From: a virus
Reading direction: 5' to 3' (one strand)
Length of the DNA: 40,621 bases
Virus record (IMG/VR): IMGVR_UViG_3300042401_000961
Span: 1 to 40,621 of that record
Shown here piece by piece: positions 16,450-25,655 of the stretch; position 1 is the stretch's first letter; each line of letters starts with the position of its first letter. The notes beneath the pieces were generated by a model. The model searched no databases, was not told where the DNA came from, and saw only the letters and a list, made by a program, of their open reading frames with translations. The position numbers were made by a program, and so were the translations under genes.

Positions 16450-17101
16450 AGTGAATTCTTGCATCTAAAACGCATCTATTTATATTTAAATTTTTTAAAG
16501 TTATGTAGTTTTGCAGCATCGTTTCTGGATGATATAAACTATTGACACTTGATAAGTTATTAATTAAATCTGAATAGATATCCATTGAATCAGAGTTTCC
16601 AAAAGCAAATTGATCATTTAATCCTCCCCAATCCTTGCCGATTGGTATGTTTACTTTACTTAAATCGTATGATTCAATTTCAAGTTCCGATATTATATCT
16701 GAATCAAATCTTGATCTGATTACACAGTCAAATGTTATGTTATTTTCTTTTTCGTATTCTTTTTTTAATTCGTTAGATTTAAATATTGAGTAATACATAC
16801 TTACAGTGCCAATATCATGCCTTGCTTTATTTTTAAAATCTGCGGCATTAAATAAATTTTGTAGCAATATTTGCCTATCAGAAAAATCTTCAATAAGTAT
16901 TTTTTTAGGATTAAATAAATTGATATTTTCTAGTTCTAAAGTATTGCTTTTACTCCATAATGTTGAATTGAATTCATCTAAATTACTGATATTCCAAGTA
17001 TGAATAAATATGTATACAAGATGCTTATTTGATAATTTTTCAATATACTCTATTGATTTAGTATTTTTAATTGAGCCAGATAGGCATACGGCAATCATCA
17101 T
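16442..17101 (-). CDS. Putative glycosyltransferase (GT-A-like)
   Basis: A 219-residue protein beginning MMIAVCLSGSIKN, a start typical of small polysaccharide-related glycosyltransferase-like proteins. The segment CVIRSRFDSDI carries a D-x-D-type pair, and GGLNDQFAFGNSDSMDIY followed by HPETMLQNYI is the pattern of their second half. Assignment to transfer of a sugar is by pattern and context. ATGA overlap with the gene upstream. Confidence 0.6.
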   Translation of the reverse strand: MMIAVCLSGSIKNTKSIEYIEKLSNKHLVYIFIHTWNISNLDEFNSTLWSKSNTLELENINLFNPKKILIEDFSDRQILLQNLFNAADFKNKARHDIGTVSMYYSIFKSNELKKEYEKENNITFDCVIRSRFDSDIISELEIESYDLSKVNIPIGKDWGGLNDQFAFGNSDSMDIYSDLINNLSSVNSLYHPETMLQNYITLKNLNINRCVLDARIHYE

Positions 17102-17853
17102 ATCTCTACAAACTCCTCTGTATATTTATTTACTTTTTCTATCCAATATTCATTGTAATGATTATTATAGTGCCACGATTCATTATCTACATGGACGCCA
17201 TTTTTAGCTCCAATATTTTGGATTCTAGATATATCAGGATAGATTTCATATCTATTTTTTCTTAGTCTTTTTGCCATATTGACATCCCATCCACCGTACT
17301 GATATCCAAAATCCCAATCTTTTTTAATTGAATTCCATCGATCAATCCAAGTTGCCCATCCCCATGGAGTAAAATGCGGTCTACGTGATACTGCTAATAT
17401 ACTATCAGTTGGTAAATTTGAGCAATTTTCCATAGGATTATTTGAATTAACGTATGCAGAGATATTAAATATATCTTGATCTTCTTTATATTTTTTATTT
17501 GCCCACTCAAAATATTTTAAGCAATCTTTTCCCGGAATAGTATCATCTTCTAGATGTATGTGAAATGTTGGATTTAAATTGAATCCTCTTGATATGCATT
17601 GAAAAATATTACTTTGACATCCATATTTAGATTCATTAACGTATACTTCCGTTTGATCTTTTCTAAAATTTTGAGCTAAATCTATAACTGTACTATCTTC
17701 TGGTTCTATGCAGATTATTATCTTATACTCATCTATTCCAAAACACTTGTCTAGGCTATCAAATAATATTTTAGTATATTCTAGCCTATTATATAGCGAT
17801 ATCGATATACTTTTCAAGATACGCCTCTCTTGTAAAATTTGTAAATTTTTCAT
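17098..17853 (-). CDS. Glycosyltransferase, GT2/GNT-I-like
   Basis: About 250 residues of GT-A fold: SISISLYNRLEYTKILFDSL opens the nucleotide-binding half, HLEDDT is the metal-binding acidic motif, and TPWGWATWIDRW with GGWDV is the acceptor-side signature of this group. The start is uncertain: the ATG taken here overlaps the upstream gene by 65 bases, while a TTG at 17817 has GAGAGG at the proper distance and would begin the protein at KSISIS. Confidence 0.8.
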   Translation of the reverse strand: MKNLQILQERRILKSISISLYNRLEYTKILFDSLDKCFGIDEYKIIICIEPEDSTVIDLAQNFRKDQTEVYVNESKYGCQSNIFQCISRGFNLNPTFHIHLEDDTIPGKDCLKYFEWANKKYKEDQDIFNISAYVNSNNPMENCSNLPTDSILAVSRRPHFTPWGWATWIDRWNSIKKDWDFGYQYGGWDVNMAKRLRKNRYEIYPDISRIQNIGAKNGVHVDNESWHYNNHYNEYWIEKVNKYTEEFVEI

Positions 17854-18484
17854 GAAATCCAAAAGATTCTTCTAAAGTTTCTCTGGCTATTCGCTCTGTG
17901 GAAAATCTAGCGGCTAGCTCTACTGGAGCGTATTTTATCCCCTGTTCTAACATTTCTTTGTATAGAGTAACACATGATATATAATCATCATTTACTGAAA
18001 TATTGCCTCTCTCTATAATTTTATTTGTTTGCATATCTATATCTTTACATAATATTTTGCATATGGATATAAATTTTTTCGACTTAAGATTAAATCCCCC
18101 ATTACCAACTCTATTTACATATCCCCAATGCTCAGGCCAAGGCGCTCCTATGTAATCATATTCTAGGAACTCATCAGTCCATAGTTTCGGCCTTACAATA
18201 AAACCGTCATGCTGTACGGTTAAGCAGTAATCAGTATCAATATAGTCATCTAATTTTTTAAGGCAAAATTCTGAATATTGTGCGATATTTTTAATATCTC
18301 CAATATCTATGATATCAATACGTTTGTCGTATTTTTTATAATTTTTTGATGCAGATTTAGAATCTGTAAAAAATTTATATCTTGCAAAATCAAAAAACTG
18401 CATACATTTTATCATCGAAAGAATTGCTTCTTCTGGTTGTACGGTATCTATGCAAATTAAAGTTGTATTGTTTAAATTTTTCAT
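17789..18484 (-). CDS. DUF5672-like putative glycosyltransferase
   Basis: A 231-residue protein that reads like the DUF5672 family: ICIDTVQPEEAILSM at the start, YIDTDYCLTVQHDGFIV, then FLEYDYIGAPWPEHW, GNGGFNLKSKKF and a final APVELAARFSTE. The family lies in polysaccharide loci and is thought to transfer sugars. Coupled by ATGA to the gene before it. Confidence 0.75.
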   Translation of the reverse strand: MKNLNNTTLICIDTVQPEEAILSMIKCMQFFDFARYKFFTDSKSASKNYKKYDKRIDIIDIGDIKNIAQYSEFCLKKLDDYIDTDYCLTVQHDGFIVRPKLWTDEFLEYDYIGAPWPEHWGYVNRVGNGGFNLKSKKFISICKILCKDIDMQTNKIIERGNISVNDDYISCVTLYKEMLEQGIKYAPVELAARFSTERIARETLEESFGFHEKFTNFTREAYLEKYIDIAI

Positions 18485-19335
18485 GCTATTATAGATCTTT
18501 GAGAAGGATTTAAATATACTTTGTTATAACCATGTTTTAACATCGAATGATGGAATTCTGCATGTTCTACAGTCAAAGATCCTCCGATCTCAACGGGGTG
18601 CTTATAGTCGTATTTTCCTGATAAATATGCCGACATTTTATAGATCGCAAGACCTCCAAATACACTTAAGCATTTAATTGGAGTTGCTCCTATAGGTGGT
18701 TTCCAATACCAAAACCATTCTAAGTCATTCTGGTCTATATCATTAGTAGCCCATTCTTCATACCATGTATGAAATTTAAAAGCCCATCTATCATAGTGTA
18801 TCCACCCATCTTTACTGCCCGCATTTGGCGAATAAAATAAGGATACACTGCCCATTACATCAAAATCTTCATAAGATAAAGAAGTTAATATGCCATCTAT
18901 AGACCATCCAGTTATATCAAAATCTATAACAATTACATAATCAAAATCTCTATAATGTGATCGTACATATTCTTGTAAATATGTTCGATACTTTGCCAAT
19001 CTTTTAATTCTATCTATACTTATTCCATCCTCATCGCTTTCGCTATCATCAATGCCGATGTTTTTTATATTTTCGTCATCAATATATTTGTTAATGATAT
19101 TTTTTGTATCGTCTGTTGAATTATTTTCAAACATAACAGTCTTGCAGTTTTTAAAATATTTACTAAGTCTTTTAATTAAATGTAAATTTCTATCTATTTT
19201 ATCTGCACAGTTTCTTGCAAGACCGCAAACCACAACTTTCTTATTTTTCCATTTTTCTTTGCCAATTTCAATATTTTTTAAATGTTGATTTAGCAAATCT
19301 TTAGGCACTTCGTGTATTTTATTTATGTTATTCAT
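18481..19335 (-). CDS. Glycosyltransferase (GT-A fold, GT69-like)
   Basis: A 284-residue protein. After a 30-residue lead it shows VVCGLARNCADKI, FENNSTDDTKN (nucleotide side), and YVIVIDFDITGWSIDGI where DFD is the D-x-D metal motif; FGGLAIYK follows. The pattern resembles the mannosyltransferase-like group used in capsule synthesis. The exact donor is unknown. It is coupled to the DUF5672-like gene by ATGA. Confidence 0.7.
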   Translation of the reverse strand: MNNINKIHEVPKDLLNQHLKNIEIGKEKWKNKKVVVCGLARNCADKIDRNLHLIKRLSKYFKNCKTVMFENNSTDDTKNIINKYIDDENIKNIGIDDSESDEDGISIDRIKRLAKYRTYLQEYVRSHYRDFDYVIVIDFDITGWSIDGILTSLSYEDFDVMGSVSLFYSPNAGSKDGWIHYDRWAFKFHTWYEEWATNDIDQNDLEWFWYWKPPIGATPIKCLSVFGGLAIYKMSAYLSGKYDYKHPVEIGGSLTVEHAEFHHSMLKHGYNKVYLNPSQRSIIA

Positions 19336-19341
19336 ATTACC

Positions 19342-20139
19342 TTATATTATTCTAGAATATTTTTCTATATTATCTAAGACTGAAACGGGAAAAGATTTAT
19401 CTATAATAACTTTTTCTAGCCTGATATCTGATCTACCCAATGGATCTTCACACTTTAATATTCTGTTATATATATTTTTACGGACATCTTCAGTGTTGAA
19501 TTCGCTATGAGCAAAAGATATAATTTTTTCCATTGCTATATTTTCTCCACCCATATATGAAAAATGCCAGCTACCTGTATCTTTGTATATAGTAAAATTA
19601 TTTCTATAATCCCTATAGAATTGAAAATCTTGCTGCTCTTTGAATGTTTTACCGTCAACAAGCACGGTTCCACCCCAATTTGAACATCCGCTCGGCTCAA
19701 CTACCTTATGCGTTAATTTTCCATAAAATAGCTGAGATCCTATAGTTAATGGAAATGAGTAAGAATTTATATTTAAAAATAAATTTTTTAGAAAATTGCT
19801 ATTTGGTATTTCATCTAAGTCCGATATCATAATGACATCTTTATCATTTACTTCAGATGTTTTTATCCCATTGATTAAAAATCTTCTTTGGTCATTTTCA
19901 ACTGTCCATGGATTATTTACTATTTGATTGTTATTATTATTGTGTATAACATATCTAATTTTATCTGCATATTTTTTATATCTATCTGAATTATTTAGAT
20001 AGTTTAAAGATTTTGATTTGCCAGTGTGAGTGATTGTAGACTCGCATATAACAAAGTAATCTACAGTATTATATAGTTCTTCTAATCTTATTTCTAGCAA
20101 ATCTAATTCATTGAAAAATGTAAAGCAGTCATAAATCAT
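19342..20139 (-). CDS. Glycosyltransferase family 17
   Basis: 265 residues that fit family GT17, whose best-known member adds a bisecting N-acetylglucosamine: MIYDCFTFFNELDLLEIR at the start, FVICESTITHTGKSK, NDQRRFLINGI, and VIMISDLDEIPN with the metal-binding D-x-D. Full length and apparently intact. It lies one base after the methyltransferase stop. Confidence 0.85.
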   Translation of the reverse strand: MIYDCFTFFNELDLLEIRLEELYNTVDYFVICESTITHTGKSKSLNYLNNSDRYKKYADKIRYVIHNNNNNQIVNNPWTVENDQRRFLINGIKTSEVNDKDVIMISDLDEIPNSNFLKNLFLNINSYSFPLTIGSQLFYGKLTHKVVEPSGCSNWGGTVLVDGKTFKEQQDFQFYRDYRNNFTIYKDTGSWHFSYMGGENIAMEKIISFAHSEFNTEDVRKNIYNRILKCEDPLGRSDIRLEKVIIDKSFPVSVLDNIEKYSRII

Positions 20140-20140
20140 A

Positions 20141-20707
20141 TTATTCTGTAACTTTCAATATCATTAATCCATTATTTTCTCTGGTATAATAATCTACATA
20201 CCATTTTTTATTTCTAGATAAAAATTCTAATATTGCTGGAACTAATCCTCCTTTATTACCACTGCTTTCATCTACATATCCAAATGTTTCTACATCATGA
20301 AAAGCTATGGTTCTTGGTGGATTAGCATTATTTTCGACATGTATTCTTAATTCATTTGACAATTGCTTATAATCATGCAAAGTATCTATGAAAAGCATAT
20401 CGCACTCAACTGGATCGATATTTAATACATTATTTATATTAAGTTTAAATCTATCAGATAAGCCTTCTCTATTTGCAACATCAATAACATGGTTCATATC
20501 CTGATTGAACTCTATATCATAAGATTCAATCTTGCCATCTAAGTTATCAACCAAAGAAGTCAATAGAGCGATTGTTGAGACTCCTGTCCTTACTCCAAAC
20601 TCACATATTCTATTGTGTTCTCTACCTTCATTATATAATTTTTCTAGATGCTGATTGATATCAGATGGCAGTTTTTTTAGTATTTCAAATTCTTCTTTTA
20701 TATTCAT
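20141..20707 (-). CDS. SAM-dependent methyltransferase (class I)
   Basis: A 188-residue class I methyltransferase. CEFGVRTGVSTIAL is the SAM loop, DMLFIDTLHDYKQL the post-strand 4 motif, and AFHDVETFG the end of strand 5, a pattern shared with methyltransferases in cephalosporin-hydroxylase-like and capsule loci. It is the first gene of the sugar cluster and probably modifies a sugar or the glycan end. Confidence 0.8.
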   Translation of the reverse strand: MNIKEEFEILKKLPSDINQHLEKLYNEGREHNRICEFGVRTGVSTIALLTSLVDNLDGKIESYDIEFNQDMNHVIDVANREGLSDRFKLNINNVLNIDPVECDMLFIDTLHDYKQLSNELRIHVENNANPPRTIAFHDVETFGYVDESSGNKGGLVPAILEFLSRNKKWYVDYYTRENNGLMILKVTE

Positions 20708-20721
20708 TTTAAAATTCTCTA

Positions 20722-21255
20722 TTAAGTAAGATCCGATACATTAGTTTTAGACCACATTTTACAGCTCCAATAATTTGCTTTCCATTTTGGGCCGGGGTTA
20801 TCGCAATTGTGTCTAGCTCGATAAGATTTTTGTCGGGCGGGATCATCTCTTTTTATTTCCATATTTGGATCGCCAAAATTTACCTTAACAACATTGCCTT
20901 TATCGTTCTTAACATAGACTGAAAACTTCTTTGGTCCATCTGCTGTACGAAAAGGCTTATTCAAAGTGACTTTTTTATCTTCTGCTTCCAAAGTCTTTTC
21001 TCTATCATCTTCATAAAAAATTCCAGTAGCGAGTGATATATCGTATGTAAACTCGTCCCACTCATCATCCCATGAAGCCATAGAAAATTGATAATAGAGG
21101 TCAGCGCCCTCCATAGCACTTCCTCTAGATTCCTGTAAGCAGACAGCTACTCTTTGTTGAGTATCGGTATAATCCTTTTTCATTGCTGGATTACTCATGC
21201 ATCTTGCAACAAATTTTTTAGAGTCTTCGTCTTTTCTTTTTTTTGGTACTGGCAT
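20722..21255 (-). CDS. Conserved phage protein, head-gene-associated motifs
   Basis: 177 residues with two recognisable ends. The N-terminus (FVARCMSNPAMKKDYTDTQQ then RVAVCLQ) is a motif I recall from proteins linked to phage prohead protease or scaffold. The C-terminus (FGDPNMEIKRDDPARQKS then RARHNCDNPGPKWKANYWSC) is a separate conserved block with two Cys found in many phage proteins. Function is unknown. Its ATG overlaps the upstream stop (TAATG). Confidence 0.65.
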   Translation of the reverse strand: MPVPKKRKDEDSKKFVARCMSNPAMKKDYTDTQQRVAVCLQESRGSAMEGADLYYQFSMASWDDEWDEFTYDISLATGIFYEDDREKTLEAEDKKVTLNKPFRTADGPKKFSVYVKNDKGNVVKVNFGDPNMEIKRDDPARQKSYRARHNCDNPGPKWKANYWSCKMWSKTNVSDLT

Positions 21256-21761
21256 TAGTCAGATTCCTCCATTGAGTCTTCTTCTGGGCTTTCTTCGTAA
21301 TACATTACATAATCATGAACCGCTTTTATGTAGTCTTCAATAATTGTAATTTTTGATTGAATCCACCCTTCTGATAAAGAAGTTTGATTGGTTTCATTCA
21401 GCCCCATCATTAATGCATTGGCATGTTTAACAATTGATTTAATTGAAGCCTTAGTCATTTCTATATTTTCTTGAATAGTTTCTTCTGGGGAATCTGATGC
21501 CTTATTCTTCTTCCAAGCTGCCTCAATTTCCTTGATAACATTCTTGTTTGTGCCAAGTCCAGTGTCGCTAATTGGAGGTGTTTTCATTTGCTTCCCTTTA
21601 TTTTTTTTAGAATATGTTAATGCATCTGGTTCGTCAGGTGTATCTGCTGGTTCTGGTATTTGATCTATTTTTTCATCTAGCCTTTTAGCGTCTTTGGCTA
21701 AAGCTTGTTCGACTTCATTAAGTAAGTTTGGAACTACATCTGATAAATTGTATTTTTTCAT
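21255..21761 (-). CDS. Conserved phage protein (168 aa)
   Basis: 168 acidic residues: a helical start, a Pro/Asp-rich linker (about 33-50), and a helical C-terminus containing SEGWIQSKITIIEDYIKAV, a pattern I have seen in cyanophage-like T4-type phages. It is coupled to the next gene by TAATG. Role unknown; a scaffold-like role next to head-linked motifs is only a guess. Confidence 0.55.
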   Translation of the reverse strand: MKKYNLSDVVPNLLNEVEQALAKDAKRLDEKIDQIPEPADTPDEPDALTYSKKNKGKQMKTPPISDTGLGTNKNVIKEIEAAWKKNKASDSPEETIQENIEMTKASIKSIVKHANALMMGLNETNQTSLSEGWIQSKITIIEDYIKAVHDYVMYYEESPEEDSMEESD

Positions 21762-21776
21762 TTTTACCTAGCTATA

Positions 21777-22130
21777 TCAATTAAAAGTTAAGAAGTATTG
21801 TGCGCTATGAACAAGAGATAACATCTCGTCGCGAATATTCAATAGGTCTGTATCATTAGGATCTAATTCTGTGCTTAATGTTAGAAGGAAACTTTCAAAA
21901 TTCGAAATCGTTTCGTTGACATTTGCAGTGTTATACGTAATTACAGATCCTGCACTAGTTGGCATATTCCTTCCATATTTACCCATATAAGCTTCCATAA
22001 ACGTATCTGATAGATCATGAATTCCATCGTAAAGCTCGCCCAGCGTTTTGTGTTGTGAATATGAAGTTGTCAACCAATGAAAAATATGAATCTGCATAAC
22101 GAAACCTAGAAGTGTGCTGGCGTATTGCAT
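21777..22130 (-). CDS. DUF5856-like ferritin/Dps-like phage protein
   Basis: 117 all-helical residues with MQIHIFHWLTTSYSQHKTLG and ELYDGIHDLSDTFMEAYMGK, a His/Asp/Glu-rich pattern that I recall as DUF5856, a phage family with a Dps-like four-helix appearance. Metal binding is plausible from those residues. AGGAG precedes the ATG. Confidence 0.65.
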   Translation of the reverse strand: MQYASTLLGFVMQIHIFHWLTTSYSQHKTLGELYDGIHDLSDTFMEAYMGKYGRNMPTSAGSVITYNTANVNETISNFESFLLTLSTELDPNDTDLLNIRDEMLSLVHSAQYFLTFN

Positions 22131-22168
22131 AAAATCTCCTGTTAATTTTAAAATTGTCTGATAGATTA

Positions 22169-22531
22169 TTATATCCTGTATGCGTCAATAAGAAAACTTT
22201 CTACTGTGATATATTTTTTATTTTTAAACATCTTATCGACCTTTTCTTTCGCGGCTGTTTTTTTCATACCTAAAGATATCAAGCACTCTATTGCATCCGG
22301 TCTGATATCTATTTCATCTACTATTAATGGCTTTTCTTTTCTGACTACTTTCTGAGGATCTTTTCTAGATGGAAAATCAAGATGCTCAATAGGATTTCTT
22401 TTTTTCTGCTTCTGCTTTTTTTCTACATATATTATTTTAGTTTCTTGCGGAGGAGTACCAATAAAAATAGGGATTAGCATGGGCAAGAAGAGACATAATC
22501 CAATAAAGATTAAACTTCCATTCTCGTTCAT
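22169..22531 (-). CDS. Membrane-anchored protein with RuvA-C-like helical end
   Basis: 120 residues: a hydrophobic N-terminal segment (about 6-24, LIFIGLCLFLPMLIPIFIG), a basic linker, and a C-terminal helical part (about 85-110, IECLISLGMKKTAAKEKV) that resembles small helical domains such as the RuvA C-terminus. Unknown role. It follows the rIIB stop after an 80-base gap that contains a small palindrome (CACTC / GAGTG). Confidence 0.5.
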   Translation of the reverse strand: MNENGSLIFIGLCLFLPMLIPIFIGTPPQETKIIYVEKKQKQKKRNPIEHLDFPSRKDPQKVVRKEKPLIVDEIDIRPDAIECLISLGMKKTAAKEKVDKMFKNKKYITVESFLIDAYRI

Positions 22532-22611
22532 ACTAATCCCCTATTCTATCACTCATGTCGAGTGAATACAGCTTGTTAAGGAGTGATACTTACTTTGTTG
22601 CTATATCCATT

Positions 22612-23517
22612 TTATTTGCAAAATCTGCCGTTAGAATCACGCTTGTTATGATAAGGACACTCGTCATCAGAGCAATTGTCTAGCTCTTCGCGAAGTTGCT
22701 CGCACTCATCGGGTTCGTCACAATCGCAGTTTGGAAATCCACAATCGTCGTCATCCTCATCTTCGTCCTCATCATTATTATACTGCGAAGAATAGTCGTT
22801 GGCAAGAGGTTTTTCAAATTCTCCCACAACTTTATACTTCGCCGTTCGCAGCTTTTGATTCTGGCAGTCGTGAGGAACGCTCACAACGTCCGATGGGTCA
22901 ACTTCGACAATCATCAGGCGATTAGACCCGCGATTAAACTCTGTAGCGTAGGCCAGTGTGCCAACGTGGAAACCATAGCTACAACCCAGATCAGGATCAT
23001 CACACACATCATTCCGGGCCATTGTATGCTCACTGCCAACAGTGTTGGAGAACTTTCCGCTATACCAATCCTTGTAATTTTCTTGTACTGATTTATAAGC
23101 CAAGAAATTACCACTTGGAGTTAGTGGCATTTGGCCATGCTCAAGGAACTTATAAAGCTCTTGCACTGCTCTGCGAGAAGGATTTGCCATTACCTTGCTT
23201 ACAAAGTTTAGAAGAGGCTTAACTGGAAGTTTTGCTTTCATAAACTCCATAATCTTTTGAGTGGCATAGTTGTCAATATAATTGCCATTATACTTAACAC
23301 CAATATCATCAACTTCAACCCCAGAAGCGGAAGCATATACTTCAACAGCTTTCTTAACACTAAGAAGTTCTTCAAGACCCTCATAGTCTTCAGCGTCTAG
23401 CTTATCTAAGACCACTTGCCAATTTAGATGAGTTGCGTCAATATTATATACTTTAGCAGTATCCAAGAAGCTAACTGTCAGGGAGTTCTCTGTTCCGATA
23501 AATGCGATGTTACTCAT
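22612..23517 (-). CDS. rIIB: rIIB-like protein with Asp- and Cys-rich tail
   Basis: A 301-residue homologue of T4 rIIB. Recognisable are the central FLAYKSVQENYKDWYSGKFSN, then DLGCSYGFHVGTLAYA, and VEVDPSDVVSVP. The last ~60 residues are unusual: an Asp/Glu run (DEDEDEDDDD) then several Cys pairs (CGFPNCDCDE, CSDDECPYH), a possible metal-binding end. rIIA and rIIB act together in T4 to overcome exclusion by prophages. Coupled to rIIA by ATGA. Confidence 0.85.
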   Translation of the reverse strand: MSNIAFIGTENSLTVSFLDTAKVYNIDATHLNWQVVLDKLDAEDYEGLEELLSVKKAVEVYASASGVEVDDIGVKYNGNYIDNYATQKIMEFMKAKLPVKPLLNFVSKVMANPSRRAVQELYKFLEHGQMPLTPSGNFLAYKSVQENYKDWYSGKFSNTVGSEHTMARNDVCDDPDLGCSYGFHVGTLAYATEFNRGSNRLMIVEVDPSDVVSVPHDCQNQKLRTAKYKVVGEFEKPLANDYSSQYNNDEDEDEDDDDCGFPNCDCDEPDECEQLREELDNCSDDECPYHNKRDSNGRFCK

Positions 23518-25583
23518 ACTTCACCATCCTTTTGAATTGTTGTAGAAACCAGATCAACGTATTGGGCCACTTGTTTAATTATACCGTCAAAATCCCTGTT
23601 GTCAATCAAAACTTTCAACAGGGGGTATTTTTCCTTGATTTTATTCTGGGCCTCGTAGTGCTTGATATCCAAGTCACCAATTGCCTTTTGGATTTCTTGA
23701 TATAGCGAATGATTATGACGACGAATGATATTTGTAATCGCTTCGTAATATCCTATTTTTCTACTATCTAATTGACAATCATTATATTCAAGTACATAGT
23801 CATCAATGATAGATGCAACGTCAGTTAATGTATGAATATCTTGAAGAGCTTTCCACGTATTATCACTACGCATATTATCTTTTGATAACATACGAATGAT
23901 CTCATCCTTGTTAGCTTGGACTTCATCAACAAGATAATCTAGAAAATTTACAAAGTTACGCTCGCCCACTTTCAAGCTATTGAATTGATTGTCAGTAAAA
24001 ATATACACTGTCTTATCTCCAATTACATCTCTGTTATTAATACTTGAAGTGTCTAAGCCATAATATTCGCCATCTTTAAGATAGTATCCATCTTTAGTAT
24101 CTTTGTCTAGCTTGATACCTTTTCTATCTGCACCATTGATTGTATAGGTCATAGCAGTGCAGTTATTACCAGTGCTTGCTCTGCTTGGACTTGCATTTTT
24201 ATTGTATGTCAACTGAGATGAGTAAAGCAAATCTGATTCTTGGAAACCGTATCCAGCTTTAAGCACGTTTTTATCTGCAAGATCAACGATAAAAACACTT
24301 GCATAGTGTACGCCACACATGACATGATTTTTAATCAACTCTTTTATTTTTGCATTTAAGTTAACCCCTTTGTCCTTAATTACAATAATAGCATTTTCGT
24401 GAATCCTTGCAGATCCTTTGTCTCCCACTCTGAGAATCTCAACTTTATCTCTCCATTTGTCATATCGACAAAAGGATATATCTTTAGAGAAGCTATCTTG
24501 AAATAATTGTGCATAGTAATAAGAATCGTCGTGTGAGGTTTGGTACTCATTGTCTACGATATCTTTTATTAGTTTTCTTGATACTCCACTATTATTGATT
24601 AGGTCAAAGACAGTCTTAAACTTTTCAAACTCAGTCTTATCGTCAGACTTGATCACATCTTGACATGATTGTCTAATATCTTTTAGAAATTCATTCTTGA
24701 CTTCCTCGATAAAACTATTAGTCTTAGCTCTGTATTCAAGCGATTCGCGAGAAGGGGTAATGTCAACATCACCTATGTTAGCATTAATCACAACAGTTTT
24801 ATTAATGAACAAGCCTTTTAGCGTTTCACTATCACAAGGGTAGATGACTTGGCCCATACGAACAAAAATATTGGCGTTGTAATCATTAGTATGTTCATAC
24901 TTATCAAATCCATCGCCCTTGCCAAGTAAAACGAACCTCTCGCCCTTTCTTCCACTCATGAAGTTTTTGATATTGCCAGACTGGTCATTGCACTTTGGCT
25001 TTAGGTCAAACCAACTTAAAACTCTGTCTGCGGCTTTTCTAAAATTAGAGTTGTCATTAGACTTGACAGAAAAGCTAACCTTTACACCCTTGTCTTCAGT
25101 AGGACTATTAGCAATAAGGGAAACAGAAGGTTCGCCGTTTTCATTTTCAAAACACAGGTAGATATACTTGTGTCCATTGTAGTTATTCTCTACAGTGAAT
25201 TGCTTTGTATATGCGAAGGGGCTTTTTGAACCAAGGCCGAAACACCCGACTTGAGTGTCAGAGGTTGTCTTGGTAGAATAGAAGTACGTAGTGTAAATCT
25301 TTTCGAATTCTTCGGGGTCGATACCGTTACCATAATCACGCACAGAGAACGATTGGTCGATGAAGTCTGGAAGGTGGACTTCGATTGGAACATCGCTAAT
25401 ACCGGCATTTACGTGGGCATCTGAGGCGTTTGTGCAGAGTTCTCGCACGATAGCCTGATATTGATCGCTATACAACTTAGATGAGAGAATGTTGAAAGCC
25501 TTGGAGCTGGTCTCGATCTTGAATGTTGATTCTTGAAAACCACTTGAGCGAACAACTTTTCTTTTTTCATCTGCAATAATCAT
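23514..25583 (-). CDS. rIIA: rIIA-like GHKL ATPase
   Basis: A 689-residue homologue of T4 rIIA with a GHKL-type ATP site at the N-terminus: Glu48, Asn52 and Asp55 in ELCTNASDAH, VRDYGNGID at 81-89 (G1 box), and GCFGLGSKSPFAYT at 113-126 (G2). A DITPSRESLEYR segment follows near residue 280, typical of GHKL transducer domains. The C-terminal half is helical and divergent. It is first in its operon, behind a promoter at 25628-25655, and has a strong Shine-Dalgarno (AGGAGA). Confidence 0.9.
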   Translation of the reverse strand: MIIADEKRKVVRSSGFQESTFKIETSSKAFNILSSKLYSDQYQAIVRELCTNASDAHVNAGISDVPIEVHLPDFIDQSFSVRDYGNGIDPEEFEKIYTTYFYSTKTTSDTQVGCFGLGSKSPFAYTKQFTVENNYNGHKYIYLCFENENGEPSVSLIANSPTEDKGVKVSFSVKSNDNSNFRKAADRVLSWFDLKPKCNDQSGNIKNFMSGRKGERFVLLGKGDGFDKYEHTNDYNANIFVRMGQVIYPCDSETLKGLFINKTVVINANIGDVDITPSRESLEYRAKTNSFIEEVKNEFLKDIRQSCQDVIKSDDKTEFEKFKTVFDLINNSGVSRKLIKDIVDNEYQTSHDDSYYYAQLFQDSFSKDISFCRYDKWRDKVEILRVGDKGSARIHENAIIVIKDKGVNLNAKIKELIKNHVMCGVHYASVFIVDLADKNVLKAGYGFQESDLLYSSQLTYNKNASPSRASTGNNCTAMTYTINGADRKGIKLDKDTKDGYYLKDGEYYGLDTSSINNRDVIGDKTVYIFTDNQFNSLKVGERNFVNFLDYLVDEVQANKDEIIRMLSKDNMRSDNTWKALQDIHTLTDVASIIDDYVLEYNDCQLDSRKIGYYEAITNIIRRHNHSLYQEIQKAIGDLDIKHYEAQNKIKEKYPLLKVLIDNRDFDGIIKQVAQYVDLVSTTIQKDGEV

Positions 25584-25627
25584 CTCTGTCTCCTTGTTAA
25601 GTCCAATCTGACGTTTCTTGTACTACT

Positions 25628-25655
25628 ATTCTAACATGAGAATCGGCCCTGTCAA
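25628..25655 (-). promoter_or_regulatory. Sigma-70-type promoter of the rIIA-rIIB operon
   Basis: Minus-strand TTGACA (25650-25655), 16-base spacer, TAGAAT (25628-25633, one mismatch), about 45 bases before the rIIA start. Confidence 0.75.

Noticed and set aside
22131-22168. Promoter (TATAAT) before the DUF5856-like gene
   Set aside because: The nearby TTGACG is only nine bases away, too close to act as a -35.
22696-23222. Open frames on the plus strand opposite rIIB, DUF1559, nrdJ and others
   Set aside because: They are antisense shadows without ribosome sites or recognisable proteins; every supported gene is on the minus strand.
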